The notes under the pieces are model-generated. The model was not told the origin of the DNA. It saw only the letters and a program-made list of their open reading frames with translations, and did not search any database. A stretch of DNA of 64,000 nucleotides, from positions 62,001-126,000 of the forward strand of contig NW_026516761.1 of NCBI RefSeq assembly GCF_025766255.1, given 5' to 3'. Position 1 is the stretch's first letter. Every line of letters begins with the position of its first letter. The DNA comes from Zychaea mexicana (Eukaryota > Mucoromycota > Mucoromycetes > Mucorales > Lichtheimiaceae). Made by a program: the position numbers and the translations under genes. Shown in pieces: positions 46,352-57,495 of this stretch.

Positions 46352-46882
46352 TTATGCATGTCGCGTGTTAGCATTTGTTTCGCGGTAAGTGGTGGGCAAC
46401 GTGCGTCTGCGGCGTAATTGGGCTACATCACTGAGGTATTCGTCGATGTGGCGACCTGATAGTTGCTGATTGAACCGGTTGCGTTGCTGTTCGTTTATGC
46501 TAGCTCTGTATAAATCAGCAACTTCATCAAAACGCCTGTCTTCTTCTTCTAGTTGTAACACCAGTCGTCGTCGACGCTCCCGGCTCCGTTGCATCTCTAT
46601 TTCAAAGTTGCGCGATTCTTGCTCCCTATCTGGAAGAACTGCAGTTTGAAGAGAAAGGAGGTCGCTTTCTGTTGTTGATTCATCATCACTGATAAAGATG
46701 ATGCTTTGTCGGGAAGGAGGAGGAGTAACAGGAGCAATATTGCGATTAGCAGTAGCAGAGGTGCGGGTCGAGGTCGTGGTGATAGTAGTGATAGTAGCAG
46801 CAGGAGTTGTAGTGTGGATGATGCTGGCATTTGTGGTATCGCTGAAGCGGGGTCTTGAACGTGTGCATGAAAAGGCACCCAT
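46352..46882 (-). CDS. Arg/Glu-rich coiled-coil protein with a SUMO-interacting-type motif
   Basis: Single-exon frame of 176 residues from the first ATG (MGAFSCTRSRPRF). Not a family I recognise. Residues 15-55 are Thr/Ala-rich. At about 58-70 lies SIIFISDDESTTESD, a hydrophobic core followed by acids and serines, as in SUMO-interacting motifs of ubiquitin ligases such as Slx5/Rfp types. It is followed by a charged helix FEIEMQRSRERRRRLVLQLE. No RING Cys are present. The C-terminal part has QLSGRHIDEYLSDVAQLRRR. The frame is open 13 codons upstream without ATG. It could be a small nuclear regulator or a fragment. Confidence 0.5.
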   Translation of the reverse strand: MGAFSCTRSRPRFSDTTNASIIHTTTPAATITTITTTSTRTSATANRNIAPVTPPPSRQSIIFISDDESTTESDLLSLQTAVLPDREQESRNFEIEMQRSRERRRRLVLQLEEEDRRFDEVADLYRASINEQQRNRFNQQLSGRHIDEYLSDVAQLRRRRTLPTTYRETNANTRHA

Positions 46883-48674
46883 TTTCCGCAGCGTGCTGCT
46901 TCCTCGCTTTTTCTCGATCACATGTGGTAAGTCCCGTCCTTTTTTTTCAGTGTGTGTGAGTGTGAGTGAGGGTAAGTAAGCGCAAGGGTGGGTGCTGATG
47001 CTTGTTTTGTAGGCACGGGGCGACTTCTAAGTAGGTAAGTGGATTGGTGAGACCGCTGGCATCTCAATACCGATCGGACCCTCCGAGATCCATAAAGCGC
47101 CCAAGACAGAACCCAGCTTTGTGGTAGAGGGTTCGGGAGCAGATGTCGATGCACCTTCCCGGAAAACTAAGACATCGACACTCTCGTTTTTGGACGAGCC
47201 TCTTTAGGAATTTGACCTAATTAAATAAAGGCCTTGTTGTTGTTGTCCCCCGTCTATCAAACATGTGCTGTTTGTTATTGTGTATTACGCGTATTGTATG
47301 TAGTCAAGCTACTACTTTAATTAATGCTGCATATTAGCTATCTTACCTCACCCAAGCTACACGTATCTTTACGATATTCTACGGTTTGAGACCCAAAGCA
47401 ATATTTTTAAGGTTTGATAGCCTTTGAAAAGAAGAAGGTCTGACAACGTTGAAATTCTTAATGATGCGCGCTATACCTCTAGTCAAGAGTGTCGTATGGC
47501 AGATTCGTTACATTTCTTCGAGAGGAGACCCTTAATACATAGCTCTAAACAATACACGTCCAAAAAGTCGAGCGTAGACAACCATTTGCAATTAATCTGT
47601 GTGATCATGTCTATTTGATCTTTAACGCAAATACAATTCGATCAATCCAAAGTTTCTTCCCGATTTAGCCACAGCTCCGCGGGTATGTGCACAGGTATTG
47701 TTAATAGATGCTGTGGGCTGCGCGTTCCATGACGATCCAATTGAGCCAGTTTCCTCTGTTTATGCCTGTTAATTAATAAACATAACGTGACAGTAGCAAC
47801 ACATACAACTTATTATTATTGCTTGCTTGGTCTCAATAATTATGAAAAGCAAAGATCTTGGGTTGCACATCCGCAGCACGACAATTTCTTCCTTGACATA
47901 TATAGAGGAAAATATAGCATAACAAACAGTTTGCGTGAGAAATCAATTCAAAAGTCTTTCACACACCCGTTTGGTATGGTATCGCTCGAGAGATTAACCA
48001 CAACATCAAATTACTGGTCCCAGTCTTGTCGGTACTGTATTATCCCTGGCGATAAGATTTCGTTTTAACCCTTCCCTACTCTTTCGCTAGGCACATTAGC
48101 ACAGTTTATATAGTTTAAGCATTAATCGCATAAGATGGATGTACATTAGTTTTCCACCAGGGTATGTAAAAGTAGTCATTCTTACTACATTTGTTTGGTA
48201 CTAAGTCTTAGTTGTAAGTCAAGAAATCTCTCGGCGTATGATACGAGCTTTTTTGAGTGTGCGTTGTCAACTTGGAAGATCTTTTGGAAACACACCCGTA
48301 TTCTTTCTTCTTATCTCCCCTGAGTATGATATGTTTATATAATTATAAGGGGCGAACTATCACAACGGCTTGGACTTTCTACAATGTCGCACTGATCCCA
48401 TGAAGACGCTGGCTACGGTGTTCAGCACATGTTTACTCCAAACCGAAAACTGCTGTGTATCTTATCACACCTTGCGCGGTATATATCATTACGATTCAAA
48501 GATACTGTTCACCGGTCAATATCGACGCGGTACAACCAAACAAACAATTTCATATTCATTATGAGCAACATTGACGGGAAAGCTGTACAGAGATAAGACA
48601 ACTTGCATAACACTATCCGCTATCATCCCCCGTCCCCTCCTTTGCACCTGCCCCTGCCAGGTATGGTGCATTGT
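46883..48674. other. Intergenic, 1.8 kb
   Basis: No intact gene. One protein-like stretch at 47031-47207 is listed on its own. The rest, including plus-strand frames at 47424, 47787, 48370 and 48571, has no motif. Confidence 0.4.
47031..47207 (+). other. Orphan coding-like exon, 58 codons
   Basis: Open frame after an in-frame TAA, without ATG, reading WIGETAGISIPIGPSEIHKA, then KTEPSFVVEGSGADVDAPSR and ending STLSFLDEPL and TAG. The composition is clearly protein-like and the end looks like a real C-terminus. It may be the last exon of a lost gene or the end of a transposon protein. No acceptor site could be chosen with confidence. Confidence 0.35.
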
Positions 48675-48801
48675 TTTTGTAAGTGACCGTGGGTCAAGTT
48701 TACTTGTCTACACGTACAGTATAGGAAATAAACTGGCTCCTATAATTCCTTCGGGCCAGTGTTTTCTTGACCCGACCCGACCCGTCCAATTGCGACCCCT
48801 A
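48675..48801. mobile_element. Right-end remnant of the same hAT-like family
   Basis: Ends ATTGCGACCCCTA at 48801, identical to the right terminus of the 42211-43038 element, preceded by TTGACCCGACCCGACCCGT and farther left by GACCGTGGGTCAAG. No matching left terminus or target duplication is visible nearby, so it is a truncated copy. Confidence 0.65.
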
Positions 48802-48882
48802 CTAAGTGCATAGTGTGGGGAGAGGGAGGTGTCATAAGTTAGTAGCATAAAGTAATTTATTGCTATCATACATGATCATGAT

Positions 48883-49376
48883 TTATGGCGTTGGGTCGAG
48901 GACCGAGCGCCAGTGCATGGTCCAGACAATTTGAAGAATGGTACCCATGGGTCGAAGGTTACTGCTATAATAGGTCGTGGTCGAGGAAGTTGGAGTGCGT
49001 CCCACACCTGATTCAGCATAACTGACTGTGAGGCAGCGACATCGTGTGAAGTGACGAAGGGTCTCTGCTTCGGTCTCACAGAAAGGGAAGATGTTCGCGG
49101 GGTTTTTACTGGTGAAGACGCAGTGTAGATGCTCTTTGTTTGATAGACACTTAAAAAGGAGTCGCCACCACGCTGTGCGACTGTTCATATGCTGTCGTAG
49201 CATCTACGTATTTGGGCACAGCCTCTCTTTTCCAAAGTTGCACACATTAGGAGTTTAAAGCTTTGATTGGTTCGAAGCTGTGACGTCTTCATGATTTTCC
49301 AGTTGCGTTTGTCTGGAACCAACATGTATACTTCACCAAACGTATCACCATTCTTTACAGTGAGTATTCTTAACAT
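48883..49376 (-). pseudogene. LINE (non-LTR retrotransposon) reverse transcriptase C-terminal remnant
   Basis: Two overlapping minus-strand frames (49376-49185 and 49203-48883) read in order VYMLVPDKRNWKIMK, RTAWWRLLFKCLSNKEHLH and a Cys/His cluster FCETEAETLRHFTRCRC. WWRLL plus a C..(C)..H....C segment is the zinc-binding region that follows the thumb of LINE reverse transcriptases. The switch of frame and lack of the palm domain show that it is broken and 5'-truncated. Its 5' side merges into the 259-bp repeats. Confidence 0.6.
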
Positions 49377-49475
49377 TTATCATTGTGAGCTCCTGTGAGA
49401 TTAAAGTGTTTATTCGATTTAGTACTGTCTTTGGTTACACGTTAGTGTTTACTGCGTTTCCGGATTTGCCATTTG

Positions 49476-49993
49476 TAGGGGACCCCTAAAGGTTTTGCAC
49501 CTGATGGAACTCCAAGTAGGCTGATGAAGTCGACCATCGGGGTGCGTGGCTTGGGTGGTCAATAGTAGGGGCGCCATCCACCTATTGCAGATGCTGGAGC
49601 TACCGAGTAGGGAGATGATGATGCATCCAGTGCAACACTGGTTCTGTCTTTCGTCTGGTTGCGCATTGATCACTTTAAGTTTTTGGCTATCTGGAAACGA
49701 TTGTCATGGCAATATATTTTCAAGGAAACATATGTAGGGGACCCCTGAAGGTATTGCACCTGATGGAACTCCAAGTAGGCCGATGAAGTCGACCATCGGG
49801 GTGCGTGGCTTGGGTGGTCAATAGTAGGGGCGCCATCCACCTATTGCAGATGCTGGAGCTACCGAGTAGGGAGATGATGATGCATCCAGTGCAACACTGG
49901 TTCTGTCTTTCGTCTGGTTGCGCATTGATCACTCAAGTTTTTGTTTGCCTTGGAAAGAATGTCGTGGCAGGGACAATCATTTCTCCAACTGGT
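49476..49993. repeat. 259-bp tandem repeats, two units
   Basis: Units start TAGGGGACCCC at 49476 and 49735, exactly 259 bp apart. Each unit is open in several frames, which gives families of 63-70-codon shadow frames on both strands. The second unit diverges after TTGATCACT into the downstream block. The other copy (57659-58438) has three units. Confidence 0.85.
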
Positions 49994-49995
49994 TA

Positions 49996-52900
49996 AGGAA
50001 AGTTTTTTTTTTCTATGCTTGGGCAAGTAGCGAATTCTACTGATTTTTGTGGCATCACGATGTGCCAGTGTATTTTTTAATATTTAGGTGCCTTCCAGTT
50101 GCAGGAATAGGCAGGCATTTTCACCCAAAGCTTTCAATAGTATCTCCAATGAATGGTAGAATTTTTAGTTCCGTTGACTCTACTTTGAAACTTGTAGCGT
50201 TATGTTATTAACTTATATCGGCATGTGTCCCCTAGACGACTATGCATATATCAACCAATATCAAGGACAAAACCTCTGGAATCTGTGCAAGGAATTGGCT
50301 ATATACAGAAATCTTATTTTGAAGACGGCTATCAAGGACATCGTGTAATAGTTGTTGATTGTACATATCTATTTTGAAAGCTGTAATTACTGGTGCCACA
50401 CTATTCGATAACATAGTAAAACCTCTGAATGACACGTTATCTCTGGATTCATGAACAGCTACCGATAATCACAGGGTTAAAGATGTTATCGTTGGATGGA
50501 CTTCCCTGAAACAATGTTATACATGTGCATAGTCTATCTTAGAATAAACTGGTGTGACACGAAAGAAGAGTTTCCTATTTGAATGTCAACGCTTCTTTAT
50601 CTTCCAATACATTCGAGCTGGTATAGGAAATCGTATGTCAACGTAACACGATGGATGTCTCGTTGCTATTGATCAACGAGCGTTTGTCACCTTCGCACCT
50701 CAGTCTTGTGCCTCTCCCACTTCGCTACGTGTCAATCCCTATAGAGCTTCGGCTCGGCGGCAAGGGGGATCGCCCCGCCCTCTCCTCCACCCAAACCCCC
50801 CGTAGCGACCGCGTTCAAGGCATCATCAGTATTTGTCGTTAGATGCTTTGTGATATCGTGGATAACAGTAAAACCAACCATTTACCTACCCTAACGCTAG
50901 CCCTACCGAGAGCGACTGATTTTAAGAGGTCGTCTAAGTCAGTGATTTATATCTAGTGACTTGTGACGGTTGCTGATGCTTCTTTATGGACAATGTTTAA
51001 GGTGGAAGTGAAGCATGTGATTTTGGTGTGTCTGGAGGAAGTAGAACAATTGTAAGTAGGTTGGGAGTGCAGACGTGGGATAATGGCATACTGTATATAG
51101 TTTCCCATGTGCGAAAGCTGGCTTGAATAGCCACAGCATTGCCCTACTGTATTGAGGGTTGATGTTGCGTAGAAGCGTTAGTGGCTGGTGTCGCATTCAA
51201 GATACATATTTAGCAGATTACTGCAATCAAGTGGCTGTCGTTGGATTAGGGGTTTGCTGGACACGCACATTTCGGTGAGTCGAAGTACACGGGCAATGTT
51301 GTTGACAAAGAGGTAGGACGTGGTCAGGGAGGCATTGACGATACCAGCCTTGTTGCCATTGAGAACTATGGGCTGTATTTGTCCAGAGTCATCACCAATA
51401 GCAACAGCCTTTCTACCAAACGGAATTTCGTTTCAAGCGACGATGAAAACACGTCTTCAAAGCTCATATATAGTGCATTGATTAACTATCCGCTAGAAAC
51501 AACAAGTATCATGGCAATTATGAGTTTGACTTGCGGCTCCTGAAGAAGCAGTCCGGCCCGGGGTGTTCGTGCTTCAACATTGCTTGCATATTCATTGTTA
51601 CAGTAGCGGCAGTCGGTGTCATGGATTCCTTATTATGATTTGTTGTATTGGTAAGGGCTGTGTACATAGCTAGATTTGTTTGTATAGCATGCCATAAGAG
51701 AAGCGACATGAAAAGAAAAAGAAACATAGCAAAATATACCTTTATTGGTTGTGATATCTTTTTTTGCTTCCTGTTCGAGAACGACGAAAGCTATGATGTG
51801 ATGGAGCTGATAATGTATCATAGATTTTGTTCTTCTTCTTTCTGCTTATATAATACAAAGGTCGTCGACAATACATACCATAGAACATACCGTTAAAAAG
51901 GATCTCATAGAATAGAACAATACTACAGTATTATGTTATACCCAGAATTCATTGAAGTATAACATGCTGGAAGTTGAGTTGCAATAGCAAATGTTAGTAT
52001 AGAATAGTGGATCAAGGTTGAGTAGACAGAGCACTCTGGACGGCACCATCGGATGGCTAACTTTGCCGGTCCGCACAAAGCGGCAAATATATACAGTGGG
52101 ACCCCGTTTTGCAACAGTGACAGTTCCAGATATTTGTTGCAGAATTCGTGGACTTGCAACGGACTGGATTTAGTACTAGGCGTCTAAGCACAGATAAGAT
52201 CAGTTTATATTTTGGTCTCTTTCCATGAGTAATACACTACTGTCATCTGATGATCGTGTTTATGACTACATATGTAGCAAAATAAAGATGTATAAATAGT
52301 TATGTTCAACATAGCTGGAATGTGTCTATATAAGCAGTTCACTAGCTTTGATGTTGTCGCTCTTCTGTGTATCATACGTATAATATTTCTACATTGTTAC
52401 ATTTATTTCTATGGTAAAATCTTCTTTTAAAAGCTCACAGCCGAGCAAGAAGATCGTATCAGAGAGGAATATTGCCGTATTAATGGTGCCGCTTTCTCCG
52501 GTGCAGGTAGCCACCTGTGCTAAAAGTACCACTGTGTCCCATTTTTCCCGCCTTTTGCATAAGAAATGTATCGGCCCATGCTCAATTAACGAACGGAGAG
52601 AAAGCGGCATTAACAAGAAATAATAATTTGTAAGGCATGATCTGATTGATTATCACAAATAACTATCTGTAATATCGGTATTCTATGTACGGACATTGTA
52701 TGCTGATATTTTTTGTGTAGGATATTGAGGAAGCGATATGCCTTTGGATGCTAGAATCGAACCTTTATTGGCTTTTACTATCCCTTTGATAAGATGCAAC
52801 AAGCGACAAGGCATATGTTTCTGTTGCAGATCACGTGAATGCTTTAACTCTGATAAGATGCAACCCTACCATACAGGTCATCCAGGTTGCAAGTTTCTAA

Positions 52901-53133
52901 TGGTTTTTTGACATTTAAATCAACGCGTTGCAAAAAGTGTAGAGATTGCATTTGCCGGGAGTTGCAAAACCGGGTATCTACTGTAATGCGATCTAACGGC
53001 TGTAGGTTTGGTGGTAGCTCGGAAGGAACATATGCAAAGGCCATTAGCATAGGACGTTGCGATATCCACTTGACTTGAGAGAAGGCTTTTTGCGGCAACC
53101 GCGGACAAAAGAAATATCAAAAAATATTGCTAT

Positions 53134-53175
<42 letters not shown>

Positions 53176-53558
53176 TAACAGTAAAGATGTATCAAAGCAA
53201 AAGAGTTCTGGTATTTATAAATTGATTGAAATTCTTGGGATTCGATCTGTAAGGTACTGACAGGAACAAGACAAGATGGAAGGAGCACCAAGACTGAAAC
53301 AAGACAAGGACCAGACAACGACGGAAAAACTTATTAAAAAGGGACTAGGTGCTTTCAATAGGAACAGGACAGGACGAAGAAAAACCGGAAGGTATGATAG
53401 GAGTCAAATGATGAGGAAAGAAACAAGATGACTGATTGATGTTTTATTATTTATAGACTATGTCATGTGTATATATCTTGTAGTATGGATTTAACCGTAT
53501 TGCAAATAAACGAGAAGATGAGCATGAAGTATGTGAAGTCGGATGACGTTGACGCTGA
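49996..53558. repeat. 3.56-kb duplicated block, copy 1 (coding relics only)
   Basis: Duplicated at 58439-62005. No intact gene. Two minus-strand stretches look like decayed exons: near 51430-51240 (IPFGRKAVAIGDDSGQI, then NGNKAGIVNASLTTSYLF), and 53080-52850 (FAYVPSELPPNLQPLDRIT, then QMQSLHFLQRVDLNVKKPL). A GC-rich patch with CGGCTCGGCGGCAAGGGG is near 50750. A (GA)n microsatellite preceded by GCGCGC is at 53136-53168; it is longer in the other copy. Confidence 0.75.
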
Positions 53559-54157
53559 GGAATAGTGTATGATCATCACGGTTGAAGAGTGATCACATCA
53601 AAGGTCGGGGTGTGTTCATGACCTAATTTATCCATCCGTAACAGTTCACCAATCACCTTTCTCTTCCCTTCTCTCTTCATATTTCCCTTGAGACATCTTC
53701 ATTACTATTACCGTAATGTATTGCTGACATCCTTCTCAGCCATCCTTTTGTCTTATCTGTCGACTTTTATGGGTCTACATTTCATCTTAACTGATTAGGG
53801 CGGCATTTAAATCATCAAGTATGCATTCAAAACTGCGGCGGGTGGCAGTCGCCTTTGACAGTAGCTTTTGACTCTGACCTGTTGACAATTCACCTAGGAT
53901 CCGGTACAAGGCTAACAGATAACACGGTAACAGACAACTTGACGCCAGTTGAATGCTTAAGCAACAAAGCGCAGCAGCTGAAATGGAGATTGAAACAGGT
54001 GTGTAGCAAAAGTTTCTAAATATTACGTGTCATAATCGTTGCAACTGACGCATTTATAACGTAGTCCTGAACGTTGTTTTGAAAGTTCATTTAAACGCGT
54101 GAACACCCCAGTCTTGAAAGCTTCTCGTTGACGACAACAGCGATTTCAATGCCACGA
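53559..54157 (+). repeat. 599-bp block, copy 1: 5' region of the G family
   Basis: From GGAATAGTGTATGATCATC to GCCACGA. Exactly 599 bp here, at 56897-57495 and at 62006-62604, with almost no differences (one is TACATTTC versus TACACTTC in the middle copy). The second half aligns to the promoter and first exon of G1 (TTTGACAGTAGC, ACAGATAACACG, GAAACAGGTGTGTAGCA). Where G1 has its ATG this block has AAGGCTAACAG, so the start codon is lost. Confidence 0.85.
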
Positions 54158-55809
54158 TAACTGTAGTAGGCGAATCAATCGAGGAAAAGTGGATTAGTCT
54201 TTTCGGTGAAGCGCAAGCAGTACGTTTTAGAACTATATGGCCAAAATGATCATAGAGCAGACTTACGGTGGAGCTTGCAACAAATCGTACGTAAATCGTT
54301 GCGTAGAAAAAAGTTACATGTTACGCACTTGAATCCTTTACTGATTCTGTTTATTAGCGAGCAAGGATCACTTTACATCAGCAGTGACAGCAACAACAAA
54401 AACACCTCTCCCACATCCTTAACAACTTCCCTGTCATCCGGCGACAAAGCTAGACTCCTACATATATTCAAAAATCTGAAAGAAGATAGGTTCTGGGCGC
54501 TTAATATGGATGAAAGTCTCAATGTTGATCAGAAAGTAATCGAATTCGCCCAATCATGCAAGTACTATCAGTAAGGACTATAGACGAAACAAGCTTGAGA
54601 GATCGTATTTTACAGTAGCCCAGCGCAATCTCTAATCCTGGATCTAGGAGATTACAACTGGGAAACAGTATTCCGCGACGCCCAGCTAGACAGGATCGAA
54701 GCATTCGGAGACCCTGTATTCTGCGATTTGCCGGCTGAAAACTATTACGATACTGGGCAATGCATCAAAATTGGTAAGATGCATTATGAGATTAAGTTAA
54801 ATATAACGAAGTGCATAGTCAGTAACTCGTTGATTGATAATGCTCGATTTGACAGAAAACCCCGATAGAGGCGTACACGTTCGCTCGCTCTTTGGACCAT
54901 GATCCCATCTCAGAGCCATCAAAAGCATGGGTATGCTTTGTACTGATCAAAAGTTCGCGACACCATTTTTACAATGATTTTAACTTGAAAAGCATGCTCG
55001 AGTCGGATCAACAGTACGAGATTTGGTCCTTTTTGAAGTCCATGGTCAACGGCAATAAAATCAAGGCAGTAGGGTAAGTTATCACTAGCAAAAATGATCC
55101 AACGCGTGACATAACAGCAATAACTTGAACTGTAGTTGTAATTCACTTTAAAATAGCAAACAAGGCTCGAGAACAGCGAATGGCGACGAAAAACAATAAG
55201 AAAAGATGCATATCTGCCGTAGACCCCGCGATACATCGCAAGATGGGGCGCAAAATGGATGTATTGTACCAAAGTAGTGGCAAGGAGTTAGGTTGCTCTG
55301 AAATCGGCAAGGACGAGGACCAGACCAAGGAGATGAAAGATAGACTGTCGAAGATGTCAATTGTCATGCATACCATGCTTCTCCAGTTAGCATCATCAGA
55401 AAGCCTCCTTCGTCGAGTGCATGTGCCTGGTTTCTTATTAGCTGGTATGTGCATCCCCCCAAATGCCGCCGTTCATGAAGTCTAACAGTGAAACACTTCG
55501 GACGGTAATTTTCTAGTAGGTGGCAAGGTTGCTCTGCTGGATATGGACTCGCCTGGTGGCTATGTGGCAAGGATTCGCCGCTCAAAGCCTCTTGAGTACC
55601 CGACCTGTAGCGATGACTATGTCTCCAGAATTGTTCCGTTGATGAAGCTTGCACTGACGGGTTTAGTGATCATGCAAAAAACCAGAGCAGACATCGTTAA
55701 CACGGAAGTGGAGCTCGAATTGTCTTTGTCCTTACGATGGATGCTTACAGCATCATTTGTTCCTTTGACTTTCTTATTAACAAAGTCATCAACTGCAGCA
55801 TGCTCATAG
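54158..55809 (+). pseudogene. G2: decayed copy of the G family
   Basis: Follows a 599-bp block that supplies the 5' region without an ATG. Exon order matches G1. Same 11-nt GT...AG interruption (54220-54230). Frame breaks relative to G1: a one-base loss in the ACAAAAACACC stretch near 54400, and a one-base gain before the AAAATTG donor near 54760. Other exons stay readable: YYH/PAQSLILDLGDYNWETVF, MVNGNKIKAVG, GRKMDVLYQSSGKELGCSEI, LLDMDSPGGYVARIRRSKPL, with a diverged C-terminus ending LTKSSTAACS. Transcription is possible but no full-length product. Confidence 0.75.
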
Positions 55810-56749
55810 GCAGCATCTGTTTCCTCTCTCCTTAGTTGCCCTCTATTCTTTGCACCCTATCCTGTGTCCTTTCCTACATTTTTTCCTACTTTCTTTGTCT
55901 AAAAAATAAATTGAGTATTTTATTTGTATTTTCATTTCTATTTATATTTTAGTTATTCTCAAGGATCGCGGACGGTTAGAAAAAACAAAGAAGCATACTG
56001 GGATTTTTATAGGATGCTGCCTCTATGATAATTGACAAAGATCTACATACTGTAATTGTTCCTGTCCGTTCTACAAATGTGGGCGGTGGTGGCTGTAATA
56101 TAATAGACGGCTGTGGTGCTGATGCCGGCGAATGAGCAAAGGAAGAAAGCAGTTGTTTTAACCGTCTGTGATTGTTAATAAACAGGTTTTTTCTGCGAAG
56201 ATGACTGACTAGTAAAGTCGTTTCCGTCGTATTGGCCGTGAAGCAAGCGGTTGGTGAATCGAAGTGTGTTGTTCTAGTGATGGCAGTGCGTGTTGGCATG
56301 GGCGGACTCGATGGAGGCTCCAAATATAATCAGAGCAATGATAATAAGAGAGTTGAATTGTACTCTTGTTTCCAGCTTCCAAGAGACACATTCTGCTGGT
56401 TGGATCTGAGGCAGCAGCGAGTAAAACTGATCGTCTTATTGGCCTAGAGAGCTCTTGGTAGACCGTAAGAGAAAACACATATACATTTAGTATCTCAAGG
56501 TGCATAATCGAGCGAAATCGTTTGAGCTACAATGTCAAAAAAGGTCTTAAAGATTAAAAGTGCGTATCATGCGGCTGTCAATGATTTGAACCTGAAAACA
56601 ATAAGTTCAAGCACGCGTTAAAAGAAGACGCGTTGAACGAAATCGCGCTTTCCTCCAGCACGATTCAATCTCTCCTCAAGTCCGACAGCTCACTTACTCT
56701 CCACCTTGCTTTTTTTTTGGACGGTGCACGCCCATACTCTTAAATATAT
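55810..56749. other. Unique spacer with SMC2 promoter
   Basis: This stretch has no second copy in the window. A 115-codon minus-strand frame (55976-56323) lacks an ATG start, and I do not support it as a gene. The last 150 bp form the promoter of the SMC2 fragment. Confidence 0.5.
56613..56648 (+). promoter_or_regulatory. Two MluI cell-cycle boxes and an E2F-like site upstream of SMC2
   Basis: ACGCGT occurs at 56613-56618 and 56628-56633, 15 bp apart, and TCGCGC at 56643-56648, about 100-135 bp before the SMC2 ATG. MCB boxes bind MBF (Mbp1/Swi6) and drive G1/S genes in fungi. Condensin genes are commonly cell-cycle controlled, so placement is sensible. Binding itself is inferred. Confidence 0.55.
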
Positions 56750-56923
56750 ATGTACCTTGAAGAGTTAATCATCGAGGGCTTCAAGTCCTATGTCTCAAGA
56801 ACACACATCACCGGTTGGGATCCCGAGTTTAACGCCATCACCGGTCTCAATGGTTCAGGAAAATCTAACGTTCTGGACGCTATTTGTTTCGTACTCGGAA
56901 TAGTGTATGATCATCACGGTTGA
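56750..56923 (+). pseudogene. SMC2: SMC2 5' fragment (condensin ATPase), truncated after Walker A exon
   Basis: The frame opens [20 protein letters not shown], continues [12 protein letters not shown] and [19 protein letters not shown], then switches to VYDHHG and a TGA. The first 51 residues match the N-terminus of Smc2 with a complete Walker A loop (GLNGSGKS). The full protein is about 1,200 residues, so coiled coils, hinge and Walker B are missing. The break is at GGAATA, where a 599-bp block starts and shares those bases. The promoter with MCB boxes is still present. It could be a fragment left by a rearrangement, or the true SMC2 locus disrupted by the duplication or by an assembly join. 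Confidence 0.9.
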
Positions 56924-57495
56924 AGAGTGATCACATCAAAGGTCGGGGTGTGTTCATGACCTAATTTATCCATCCGTAACAGTTCACCAATCACCTTTCT
57001 CTTCCCTTCTCTCTTCATATTTCCCTTGAGACATCTTCATTACTATTACCGTAATGTATTGCTGACATCCTTCTCAGCCATCCTTTTGTCTTATCTGTCG
57101 ACTTTTATGGGTCTACACTTCATCTTAACTGATTAGGGCGGCATTTAAATCATCAAGTATGCATTCAAAACTGCGGCGGGTGGCAGTCGCCTTTGACAGT
57201 AGCTTTTGACTCTGACCTGTTGACAATTCACCTAGGATCCGGTACAAGGCTAACAGATAACACGGTAACAGACAACTTGACGCCAGTTGAATGCTTAAGC
57301 AACAAAGCGCAGCAGCTGAAATGGAGATTGAAACAGGTGTGTAGCAAAAGTTTCTAAATATTACGTGTCATAATCGTTGCAACTGACGCATTTATAACGT
57401 AGTCCTGAACGTTGTTTTGAAAGTTCATTTAAACGCGTGAACACCCCAGTCTTGAAAGCTTCTCGTTGACGACAACAGCGATTTCAATGCCACGA
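56897..57495 (+). repeat. 599-bp block, copy 2, at the duplication junction
   Basis: Same 599 bp as at 53559 and 62006. Its left edge cuts SMC2, its right edge (GCCACGA) is followed by CTGGAACC of the second large duplication copy in place of the G-gene body. So both edges are breakpoints. Confidence 0.85.

Larger units (their letters stand above)
49313..55564. repeat. Large tandem duplication, copy 1
   Basis: Matches 57496-64000 base for base over long stretches, with an offset of 8183 before and 8443-8447 after the 259-bp repeat array. Differences are rare in 49996-53558 versus 58439-62005 (for example AGAGCG/AAAGCG near 50910, GATTG/GTTTG near 53225, and four extra bases in a GC/GA tract). 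The order is: LINE flank, 259-bp repeats, 3.56-kb block, 599-bp block, G-family copy. Divergence is higher only inside two exons of the G copy. Confidence 0.9.

Noticed and set aside
49449..49932. Repeated 63-75-codon frames on both strands, seen again at 57632-58439
   Set aside because: They are copies of the same 259-bp repeat read in chance-open frames; no start context or domain.
53136..53168. (GA)n tract as a possible regulatory element
   Set aside because: Ordinary microsatellite that varies in length between the two duplicate copies.
55976..56323. A 115-codon Pro/Thr-rich minus-strand frame beside the SMC2 fragment
   Set aside because: No ATG start, no motif; kept only as part of the spacer description.
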